A stretch of 61,783 nucleotides of DNA from Flavobacteriales bacterium (GTDB lineage Bacteria > Bacteroidota > Bacteroidia > Flavobacteriales_E > Vicingaceae). The first letter of the stretch is position 1. Each line of letters starts with the position of its first letter. Of this stretch, positions 54,799-61,783 are shown piece by piece. Made by a program: the position numbers and the translations under genes. The stretch is taken from positions 1 through 61,783 of the forward strand of contig PALM01000047.1 in NCBI GenBank assembly GCA_002706365.1. Reading direction: 5' to 3'. Under the pieces are notes generated by a model, which was not told the origin of the DNA, made no database searches, and saw nothing but the letters and a program-made list of their open reading frames with translations.

Positions 54799-57700
54799 AT
54801 GAGAAACTTATTACAATTTTTTGCTACACTGCTACTAATCAGTGTTTTACAGATTAGTATTGCTCAAAATACTACCTTAAAGCTTCGTTCTGGAGATGTG
54901 ATTCTTACAGAAGCCAATTCCCAGACAAAGCTTGCCGACTTCATCAGTCAAAATCCATCAAATGGTAGTTATTACTTGATTCAATTCGATCAAATTCCTA
55001 CTCAGGCTGAACAAAGCAGCATGAATGCGAATGGAGTAAGACTCCTTGAATATATTCCAGAATATGCATTTCTCGCAAATTTGAGCCAGTACAATGGCAA
55101 TAACACATTTGCAGATCTGGGTATTCGTCAGATTGAAAAATTGAAGGAAGAATATAAAACCTCTTCAATGTTTGACCTAAGCGGAGCTCCGGATTATGTA
55201 TATGCAAATGAGACTGAGGTAAAATTGCTTATTGACCGTCAGTTGGATGTTAGTCCGGCAAACTTCATTGCTCTTTTAGAAAGCAATAATGTAGTAATTG
55301 AAGATTACGGTAGTAGCGATGAGAACTTGAATATCAGAATCGCTCAAGAAAGAGTAGATTGGTTGATCAACCTTCCTCAAGTGAAGTTTGTAGACTACGC
55401 TCCTGCTCCACCAGAGCCAGAAGATACAAGAGGTAGAAGTTTACACAGATTAAATATGTTGGATTCCGATGATCCAATGGGTAGAAAATTGAATGGCGAC
55501 AGCGTTTCAATTGCTATTGCAGATAATGGATTAGGACCACACATTGATAGAAAAGGTCGTGTAACCATGCACACCACTGTGAATAACGGCACACATGGTG
55601 ATATGACAACTGGTATTGCGGTAGGTGCAGGAAACTTGGACCCTAATAATGCAGGTATGGCTACTCATGCATACTTACACTATTATAATATTAGCGGTTA
55701 CCCTCAGATCACCCAAGCTGTTAATAATCTAAACCTCAATGGAGTTGTAATTACTTCGACTTCATTCTCTCAAGGGTGTAACTCATATACTTCAGATACT
55801 AGAGCAATTGATCTGCAAGTAAATGCTAATCCAGAATTGCTTCACGTATTTTCAGCTGGTAATAGTGCCACTTCGAATTGCGGCTATGGAGCAGGAACAT
55901 TTTGGGGAAATATTACCGGTGGATATAAGCAAGGTAAAGCTGTGATCGCAACAGGTAATCTTGATTATAGAGGTGTATTGACTACTTCATCAAGTAGAGG
56001 TCCAGCTTCAGATGGTCGAATCAAGCCCGACATCTGTTCTAATGGTACAAACCAGATTTCTACTGACCCTAATAACGGTTACAGCCCTGGTGGAGGAACA
56101 TCAGCAGCTGCTCCTGGTATAGCTGGAATCTCTGCTCTACTTTATCAGGGATATAGAAATCTGAATGCTCAAGCCAATCCTCCTTCGGGATTGATTAAAG
56201 CAGCAATGCTTAATACAGCAAGAGATATTGGAAATCCAGGTCCCGACTTCATTTATGGTTGGGGAAGAGTAAATGCTCATAGAGCAATGTTATTGTTGGA
56301 AGAGAACCGTTATTTGAACGGAACGATCTCTCAAAACGGAACAAATACCCACAGCATCACTATCAATCAAAACCTTGAGGAATTAAAGGTGATGATCTAC
56401 TGGACAGATGTGGCTGGATCAACATTTGCTTCTAAAGCATTGGTAAATGATATCGATATTAGAGTAGTTACTCCTAATAACGACACCTTACTTCCATACA
56501 TACTTAATCCCACTCCAAATGCTACATTGTTAAATCTACCTGCAACAAGAGGTGTTGATGATTTGAACAATATGGAGCAAGTAGCAATTGATACTGCTTC
56601 TACAGGTACTTACACAGTAATTGTGAATGGAAAGGCGATTCCAAGTGGCCCTCAATCGTACCATTTATTATGGGAGACACTATCGGATGACATTACAGTA
56701 ACTTATCCAGCTGGAGGAGAATCATTCGCTCCCGGAACTTCAGAAACTATCCGTTGGGATGCAGTTGAAGGAAGCGGAAACTTCACAGTTGAATACAGTA
56801 GCAATAATGGCTCTACTTGGAATTCAATAGCCACTGTAGCTGGTAATCAGCGTTATGTAAACTGGACTGTACCAACTACTCTAGCTAGCAGTGATATGTT
56901 ATTGAGAGTGAGAAGAAATGGAATTACAGGTGTTAGTGCCAATAATTTCACAGTATTGGGAGTGCCTCAGAATGTGAGAGTAAATTTCATTTGTCCTGAT
57001 TCAGTACAAATTGGTTGGAACACCGTAACTGGTGCAACTGAATATGATGTATTCCTATTGGGAGCTACACATATGGATTCAGTTGGTAGCTCAACAACTA
57101 ATAGTCTGACACTATTCAATATTGATGTATCTCAGGAAAATTGGTTTGCTGTAAGAGCAAGAACTGCAACATCAGTAGGAGAAAGATCTCCAGCTCGTCA
57201 AATGCCACAGAACACATTCAACTGTCCTCTAGCATATGATTTCTCAATTACTCAGATCAACAGTCCTTCTGCCAATTACATCCCAGGATGTGGAAGTGGT
57301 AAGCAGGCTGTTAGAGTAACGATCAATAATGCAGGTGATAGTGTATTGACTAATATTCCGGTAAAATTAAGAGCGGGATCAACAGTTTATTTGGATACGA
57401 TTGCAGGTCCGCTTGCACCTTCGGCATTTCAGTTCTTTACTTTCAAAGATTCACTGACTCTTGGAACTGGAACAGTAACTATCAGCGCTGTTGGAGATTT
57501 GGCAACTGATCAAAACATCACCAATGACTCAGTAGCAATGGATATTCAAGTGATTCCTGCTACAACCTTCACTGTTCCTTACAGCAATGATTTCGAGAAC
57601 TTCATCAACTGTTCAACGAATAGTGATTGTGGAGCAACTACATGTAATTTAAATGCTGGTTGGACTAATATTCCAAACAGCATCGATGATTACGATATGA

Positions 57701-58368
57701 GAGTTGACTTTGGAGGTACACCTTCAAGTAATACAGGTCCTTCTTTTGATGCAAATCCTGGAACTTCATTAGGTAAATACATTTACGCAGAAGCTTCTAA
57801 CAATTGTTACGGACTTACATCTGTAGTTCTTTCTCCATGTTTTGATCTAACAGGAACAATCAATCCAGAGTTTGAATTCGCATATCATATGTATGGAGCA
57901 AATATGGGAGTTATCAGAGTTGATGTATTCGCCAATGGCGTTTGGAACGACAATGTGATCTCTCCTCTATTTGGCAATATTGGAAATGTGTGGAATAGAA
58001 CTACCATCAATCTAAGTCCTTACATAGGTCAAACCATTACTGTAAGATTCAGATTCATTACAGGAGCTAGTTTTGCTAGCGATATGGCTATTGATGATGT
58101 GATTGTTAGAGATCAAGGAGTTGGTTTAGGTGAAATCAAGACTGAATCTTATCGTCTATTCCCTAACCCATCTGAAGGACTATTTAGAATTCAATTGACC
58201 GAAGATGAGATCGGAGAGTTGAGAGTTTTCGATCTTCAAGGTCGCAATATCTACCGTACGAATATCAATAGTAACTACGGTAAAATTGATCTGAGTGGAT
58301 TTGATAAGGGTATCTACATTATCGAATTCAAAGACGGAGAAGTGAGAGAGAAGATCATGGTGAATTAA
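54799..58368 (+). CDS. Secreted S8 (subtilisin-like) serine peptidase with T9SS type A sorting domain
   Basis: A protein of about 1189 residues. The start is ATG 54799, giving signal peptide MRNLLQFFATLLLISVLQIS; an upstream TTG (54721) is rejected. After a prodomain (about 24-205) the peptidase S8 domain has catalytic D242 (IAIADNGLG), H266 (NGTHGDMTTGIAVG), oxyanion N355 (FSAGNS) and S435 (GGGTSAAAPG). Beta-sandwich, fibronectin-like and MAM-like domains follow. The C-terminal 75 residues form a T9SS type A signal (LFPNPSEGLFRIQL). It would be a secreted or surface protease. The usual HGTHVAG motif is altered to HGDMTTG but the histidine is kept. Confidence 0.93.
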   Translation: MRNLLQFFATLLLISVLQISIAQNTTLKLRSGDVILTEANSQTKLADFISQNPSNGSYYLIQFDQIPTQAEQSSMNANGVRLLEYIPEYAFLANLSQYNGNNTFADLGIRQIEKLKEEYKTSSMFDLSGAPDYVYANETEVKLLIDRQLDVSPANFIALLESNNVVIEDYGSSDENLNIRIAQERVDWLINLPQVKFVDYAPAPPEPEDTRGRSLHRLNMLDSDDPMGRKLNGDSVSIAIADNGLGPHIDRKGRVTMHTTVNNGTHGDMTTGIAVGAGNLDPNNAGMATHAYLHYYNISGYPQITQAVNNLNLNGVVITSTSFSQGCNSYTSDTRAIDLQVNANPELLHVFSAGNSATSNCGYGAGTFWGNITGGYKQGKAVIATGNLDYRGVLTTSSSRGPASDGRIKPDICSNGTNQISTDPNNGYSPGGGTSAAAPGIAGISALLYQGYRNLNAQANPPSGLIKAAMLNTARDIGNPGPDFIYGWGRVNAHRAMLLLEENRYLNGTISQNGTNTHSITINQNLEELKVMIYWTDVAGSTFASKALVNDIDIRVVTPNNDTLLPYILNPTPNATLLNLPATRGVDDLNNMEQVAIDTASTGTYTVIVNGKAIPSGPQSYHLLWETLSDDITVTYPAGGESFAPGTSETIRWDAVEGSGNFTVEYSSNNGSTWNSIATVAGNQRYVNWTVPTTLASSDMLLRVRRNGITGVSANNFTVLGVPQNVRVNFICPDSVQIGWNTVTGATEYDVFLLGATHMDSVGSSTTNSLTLFNIDVSQENWFAVRARTATSVGERSPARQMPQNTFNCPLAYDFSITQINSPSANYIPGCGSGKQAVRVTINNAGDSVLTNIPVKLRAGSTVYLDTIAGPLAPSAFQFFTFKDSLTLGTGTVTISAVGDLATDQNITNDSVAMDIQVIPATTFTVPYSNDFENFINCSTNSDCGATTCNLNAGWTNIPNSIDDYDMRVDFGGTPSSNTGPSFDANPGTSLGKYIYAEASNNCYGLTSVVLSPCFDLTGTINPEFEFAYHMYGANMGVIRVDVFANGVWNDNVISPLFGNIGNVWNRTTINLSPYIGQTITVRFRFITGASFASDMAIDDVIVRDQGVGLGEIKTESYRLFPNPSEGLFRIQLTEDEIGELRVFDLQGRNIYRTNINSNYGKIDLSGFDKGIYIIEFKDGEVREKIMVN

Positions 58369-58389
58369 GATATTGCCTAATAAAAGAAG

Positions 58390-58424
58390 AAAGCCTCCCC
58401 GAGCATATCGAGGGGGCTTTTTTT
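58390..58424 (+). terminator. Terminator after the subtilase gene
   Basis: AAAGCCTCCCCGA pairs with TCGAGGGGGCTTT (one G.U and one mismatch), followed by a T-run. The T-run also lies at the right distance to serve as the -33 region for the queE -7 box. Confidence 0.8.
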
Positions 58425-58440
58425 ATGCCCGAATGCAGCT

Positions 58441-58448
58441 TAACTTTG
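58441..58448 (+). promoter_or_regulatory. -7 box of queE
   Basis: TAACTTTG is a perfect -7 match ending 9 bases before the GTG start at 58458, which implies a leader of only a few bases. Confidence 0.5.
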
Positions 58449-58457
58449 ACAGCTTAA

Positions 58458-59081
58458 GTGAAGACCTTAGAATACGATCCAAATAAAGAAGTTCCTGTAA
58501 TGGAAGCCTTCTACACCTTGCAGGGTGAGGGCTTTCAAAGTGGTAGAGCTGCCTATTTCATTCGCCTAGCTGGCTGTGATGTGGGATGCCATTGGTGCGA
58601 TGTAAAAGAAAGCTGGGAAGTGGGTCGAGAGCAATTGAAGAATATAGATCAATTGGTGGAAGAAGCCCTCGCTCAACCGGCAAGATTCGCAGTGATTACC
58701 GGAGGAGAGCCACTGATCTACAATTTGGACTCACTTTGCCATATCCTTATCGCACATGGATTTGAGCTAGCTATAGAAACTTCAGGCGCTTACCCCCTAA
58801 GTGGAGAATGGCATTGGATTTGCCTCTCACCCAAGAAAAGAATGGAGCCCCTGGAAGAAGTCTACCAAAAAGCAAACGAGCTGAAGGTAGTGATCTATAA
58901 TCAAGACGACTTCCGCTGGGCCGAAGAACAAAGAAAAAAAGTTTCTGCAAATTGTCTACTCTACCTTCAACCAGAATGGAGCAAGGCAGATAAAATGCAA
59001 GAGCATATCATCAATTATATCAAAGAAAATCCCGCATGGAGAATAAGCCTTCAAAGCCACAAATATTTAGATATACCCTAG
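58458..59081 (+). CDS. queE: 7-carboxy-7-deazaguanine synthase
   Basis: A 207-residue radical SAM enzyme in the queuosine/7-deazaguanine pathway, which contracts the pterin ring of CPH4 to CDG. The iron-sulfur cysteines follow the Cx3Cx2C pattern (C40, C44 and C47, in GCDVGCHWCDVKESW). MEAFYTLQGEGFQSGR and AVITGGEPLIYNL are family markers, and it ends SLQSHKYLDIP. The start is GTG at 58458; an ATG at 58500 would lose the conserved N-terminal segment. No queC, queD or queF is nearby. Its last 46 bases overlap the next gene in another frame. Confidence 0.94.
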   Translation: MKTLEYDPNKEVPVMEAFYTLQGEGFQSGRAAYFIRLAGCDVGCHWCDVKESWEVGREQLKNIDQLVEEALAQPARFAVITGGEPLIYNLDSLCHILIAHGFELAIETSGAYPLSGEWHWICLSPKKRMEPLEEVYQKANELKVVIYNQDDFRWAEEQRKKVSANCLLYLQPEWSKADKMQEHIINYIKENPAWRISLQSHKYLDIP

Positions 59082-61027
59082 CATTATTCAGCCTTTTATT
59101 GCTCTTCGCTTGTCATGCTCCTTCATCAGCCATTGCACAGGAATATAGCAGCGACGATAAGAAGGCTGTAAAGTATTTCTCCGAAGCCAGAACTGCATAC
59201 AGAGAATTGCGACTTGATGAGGCTAAAGAATTGGCAGAAAAAAGTCTTGAAGAGGATGCCAATTTCGCAGAAGCACAAGCACTTATTGCATTCATTTTAA
59301 TTGACCAAGGTGACTATGATGCCGCTGAAGCCAATTTCAAAAAAGCTGTTGAGCTTGACAAGACCGGCTTAATGCCCAATAATATATTTTTCTTAGCTCA
59401 ATTGATCCTGAATGATGGTCGCTATGAGGAAGCCAAAGGCTATTTCGAAAAGTATTTGGCTGCCGAAAGTAGAAATGAGCGCATGAATGAAGAGAGCCGA
59501 AGACAGCTAGATCAGATCGATTTTGCCATAGAAGCAGTAGCTAATCCGGTTGACTTCAAACCAGAGAATTTAGGCGCAGCCGTGAATAGTGAAATGTCTG
59601 AATACTTCCCCTCATTAACGGTCGACGAGAATACCATCTTGTTCACTAGAAGATTGCCATCCAATAGCGCCCCTGAGGGTTTCAATGAAGATTTCTATAT
59701 GGCGCATAAGGAAAATGAAGAATGGCAAACAGCTTATAATATTGAAAAGCCTATCAATACAGAAATGAATGAGGGTGCCCCCTCCCTATCTGCAGATGGA
59801 TTGCTCTTGATCTTTACAGCTTGTGAGCTTTATAACAACTACGGTGGAAACCGACAAGGCATGGGGAGTTGTGATCTATTTTACTCTCAGAAAAGAGGAA
59901 AGAACTGGGGAATTCCTTACAATCTTGGGCAAACTATTAACAGTAGACATTGGGAGACTCAGCCTTCATTCTCAGCGGATGGTAGAACCCTTTATTTTAT
60001 CAGAGGATTGAGAGATCAAAGCGGTACAATGAATGGAAATATTTATGTTTCACAACTAGATAAAGACCTTCGTTGGAGTAAACCAGTGCCATTGAGCAAA
60101 AAGATCAATACCCCTTATAATGAGGAGTCGGTTTTCATACATCCAGATGGACAAACACTTTATTTCTCTTCTGATGGACATCCAGGTCTGGGTGGATTAG
60201 ACATTTTCATTTCCAGAAAGGATCCTGAAGGAAATTGGGGAGAGCCTGTCAACCTAGGCTACCCTATAAATACCCATAAGAATGAGAATTCACTATTGGT
60301 TTCTTCAGATGGAAAGACCGCATATTTTGCCTCAGACAGAGATGAAGGATACGGGGAATTGGATCTATACAAATTTGAACTGGATGAGAAATTCGCACCA
60401 CAGAAAGTGAGCTATTTTGCAGGTGTGATCTACGATTCAAATACCGACCAACCTTTAGAAGCGAGATTCCAATTGATAGACCTAGCTACGTCTAAATTGG
60501 TTGTTGAATCATACTCAGATGAGATGACCGGAGAATTCTTGGTAACTCTACCTGCGGGCAAGGAATATGCTTTGAATGTTTCTAAAGATGGATACCTCTT
60601 CTATTCAGCGAACTTCGCATTGGAAGAAAGCTCAGCACTAGAACCGAGAAAAGAGAATATTCCTCTTGAGCCTATTGAAATTGGGAAGAAGATCGTCTTG
60701 AAGAATATCTTCTTTGAAACCGATAAATACAAGCTAAAGGATAAATCGAAAGTCGAGCTGAACAAGCTCATCGAATTCCTTACTGACAATCCGGGCTTAA
60801 AGATCAAGGTAATGGGTCATACAGATAATGTAGGATCTGATGCCTATAATAAGACACTCTCGCAGAATAGAGCTAAATCGGTGGTGGAATACCTAAGCAA
60901 TAATGGTATCTCAGCAGATCGCATCCAGTCTGAAGGCTATGGCTCTAAACAACCTATTGCGGATAATGCTACCGCTGAAGGTAGAGCGAAGAATAGAAGA
61001 ACGGAATTTCAGATTACAGGAATGTAG
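59036..61027 (+). CDS. PorE-like OmpA family protein, second copy (TPR, PD40, OmpA)
   Basis: A 663-residue exported protein. The N-terminal signal has a lipobox-like LLLFAC followed by a signal-peptidase-like AIAQE, so the anchor type is uncertain. TPR repeats (about 45-165) are followed by PD40 blades (about 175-440, with TILFTRRLPSN and LYFSSDGHPGLGGLDIF), a carboxypeptidase-regulatory domain (about 445-545) and an OmpA domain (about 550-660, with GHTDNVGSDAYNKTLSQNRA). The layout is the same as the protein at 11807-13792. It starts inside queE (46-base overlap), needed to include the signal peptide. T9SS function is inference. Confidence 0.88.
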   Translation: MENKPSKPQIFRYTLALFSLLLLFACHAPSSAIAQEYSSDDKKAVKYFSEARTAYRELRLDEAKELAEKSLEEDANFAEAQALIAFILIDQGDYDAAEANFKKAVELDKTGLMPNNIFFLAQLILNDGRYEEAKGYFEKYLAAESRNERMNEESRRQLDQIDFAIEAVANPVDFKPENLGAAVNSEMSEYFPSLTVDENTILFTRRLPSNSAPEGFNEDFYMAHKENEEWQTAYNIEKPINTEMNEGAPSLSADGLLLIFTACELYNNYGGNRQGMGSCDLFYSQKRGKNWGIPYNLGQTINSRHWETQPSFSADGRTLYFIRGLRDQSGTMNGNIYVSQLDKDLRWSKPVPLSKKINTPYNEESVFIHPDGQTLYFSSDGHPGLGGLDIFISRKDPEGNWGEPVNLGYPINTHKNENSLLVSSDGKTAYFASDRDEGYGELDLYKFELDEKFAPQKVSYFAGVIYDSNTDQPLEARFQLIDLATSKLVVESYSDEMTGEFLVTLPAGKEYALNVSKDGYLFYSANFALEESSALEPRKENIPLEPIEIGKKIVLKNIFFETDKYKLKDKSKVELNKLIEFLTDNPGLKIKVMGHTDNVGSDAYNKTLSQNRAKSVVEYLSNNGISADRIQSEGYGSKQPIADNATAEGRAKNRRTEFQITGM

Positions 61028-61200
61028 GTGCTGAGGATCGGGGACGAGGATCGAGGAAGGCAATGTTTTTCAAAGGCAATTCCTGAAATACACAACCTCT
61101 TGCTCAGAACTCAAACTCTTGCTGTCGTAGGCCGATAGTCGTCCCTCGATACAATCCCGATAAATCGGGATCAGTCGGGAACCAAGTCCAGAATATCCGA
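61028..61200. repeat. Intergenic repeats including a CCCGAT palindrome
   Basis: Gene-poor stretch. GAGGATCGGGG/GAGGATCGAGG direct copies occur near 61034-61058, and ATCCCGAT/ATCGGGAT (61154-61161, 61164-61171) form a hairpin with a 2-base loop. The latter resembles a palindrome common in Bacteroidota intergenic DNA. A minus-strand open frame crossing it is not convincing as a gene. Confidence 0.5.
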
Positions 61201-61336
61201 TCTTATTTAGAACGCTAGCGCGGACATGCTGGCCGTGCGGGGTGTTGAGATAATATTGAAGGTCTTTAAAATTGAATCTTCTCAACATTACAGACTCTAT
61301 TAGACATTGAGCCGAGACAAGCATCTAGATTTCAAC

Positions 61337-61735
61337 TCATCTATCAAGAACGAGCCTTTTACTAGTTATAACCTCATCATCATTGAGAATTCTAATAATG
61401 TATGTTCCTCTAGACTGAGTTGAAAGATCTAAGAGCACTTCAGAGGTATTGGCACTTTGGCTTAATACAAGCACTCCTCTAAGATCAAAAACTTCAATTG
61501 AGCTAATAGTTTGTTCAGCCCTTACATAAAATACACCTGAACTAGGGTTCGGAAAGATGGTTATTAAATTCTCTGCTGATTCTAATGATTGCATTCCTAC
61601 AATAGTGTTAATAGAGTCAATATTCACTCTATAAACTCCATCTTGCATTGTGCCAACAAAAAGGATGCTGTCAATAATTTCCATATGTAACCTTCCCTTT
61701 TCTCGAACCGGGTATAAATGTACTTTATCTTTCAT
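61337..61735 (-). pseudogene. Remnant of a T9SS-exported protein (C-terminal sorting domain)
   Basis: A 132-codon frame whose last 75 residues are a T9SS type A sorting domain (ITIFPNPSSGVFYVRA, then EVFDLRGVLVLSQ). The first 55 residues look like a fragment of a repeat protein (LFVGTMQDGVYRVN). It has no signal peptide, which a T9SS substrate needs, and the codon before its ATG is an in-frame TAA. It is therefore probably a truncated or decayed gene, unless the rest of the gene, in another frame, lies beyond the window and a frameshift joins them. Confidence 0.6.
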
Positions 61736-61749
61736 TTAGTTAAGGTTCA

Positions 61750-61779
61750 CTTCATCAAAGCAAGCTTGCTTTGATGAAG
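61750..61779. repeat. Perfect 30-bp palindrome
   Basis: CTTCATCAAAGCAAG (61750-61764) is the exact reverse complement of CTTGCTTTGATGAAG (61765-61779), with no loop bases. It lies 15 bases upstream of the T9SS remnant. As DNA it could form a cruciform; as RNA it could be a terminator or an intergenic repeat. Confidence 0.8.
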
Positions 61780-61783
61780 ATTC

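Noticed and set aside
61070-61324. 84-codon minus-strand open frame
   Set aside because: It crosses a palindromic repeat and a duplicated GATCG stretch, has no recognisable domain and no promoter or ribosome site. It is more likely translated repeat DNA.

Overview
The window looks like a chromosomal segment of a Bacteroidota bacterium, most likely in or near the Flavobacteriales and probably marine. Family-level markers support this: three proteins carry type IX secretion (T9SS) type A C-terminal sorting domains, one carries a type-B-like (CHU_C) domain, and one transporter carries a SprB-like repeat. Other markers are SecD-SecF fused in one chain, type III glutamine synthetase, two TPR/PD40/OmpA proteins of PorE architecture, DUF2851 and DUF983 proteins, and promoters of the form TAnnTTTG rather than TATAAT. 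Base composition looks moderately AT-rich by eye. The species cannot be fixed. I see no rRNA, tRNA, CRISPR array, intact insertion sequence or phage gene.

Layout. 1-8013 (all minus): the N-terminus of an acyl-CoA dehydrogenase, then apt, a helix-hairpin-helix membrane protein, a small lipoprotein and an unusual AGCS symporter. Upstream lie an RmlD-like reductase, a two-helix potassium channel with an RCK domain, a PspC-like peptide and a DUF2851 protein. 8014-8373 and 10275-10552 are gene-free and hold degenerate dispersed repeats around pyrF-prfA. 10553-20636 (minus): purM, a PorE-like OmpA lipo/periplasmic scaffold, glnN, a CaCA exchanger coupled to tatA, and secDF. 20845-26559: a secreted FG-GAP protein (+), mdh (-), and an ECF sigma factor overlapping a membrane-anchored partner with a T9SS-B-like end. 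26650-33536 (minus): gyrB, then a TPR/beta-barrel pair. 33727-37683: ftsE, two glycosyltransferases and murB.

37874-45995 is one tight eight-gene minus-strand operon for sugar nucleotides: WbpE-like aminotransferase, UDP-glucose dehydrogenase, UDP-xylose synthase, WbpD-like acetyltransferase, TviB-like dehydrogenase, RmlB, TviC/WbpP-like epimerase and a CpsB-type phosphatase. It supplies activated sugars for a surface polysaccharide but contains no glycosyltransferase, flippase or polymerase. 46070-50115 (+): an outer-membrane barrel, waaA, a PIN-PhoH ATPase and a PepSY-like secreted protein. 50112-53447 (minus): a three-gene set (LpxH-like phosphoesterase, glycosyltransferase, GH1 glycosidase) preceded by a possible 25-codon leader. 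53593-61027 (+): DUF983, two rhodaneses, a T9SS subtilase, queE and a second PorE-like OmpA protein. The right end holds repeats, a T9SS gene remnant and a perfect 30-bp palindrome.

Most genes are envelope or housekeeping functions: precursor supply (WaaA, MurB, nucleotide sugars), export (SecDF, TatA, T9SS cargo) and outer-membrane anchoring (OmpA proteins). No defence island or clearly new multi-gene system is evident. The best candidates for something undescribed are the sigma/CHU_C pair (24651-26559), the SprB-lipoyl-symporter fusion (2433-4505), the TPR/barrel pair (28745-33536) and the phosphoesterase/GT/GH1 operon (50112-53447).
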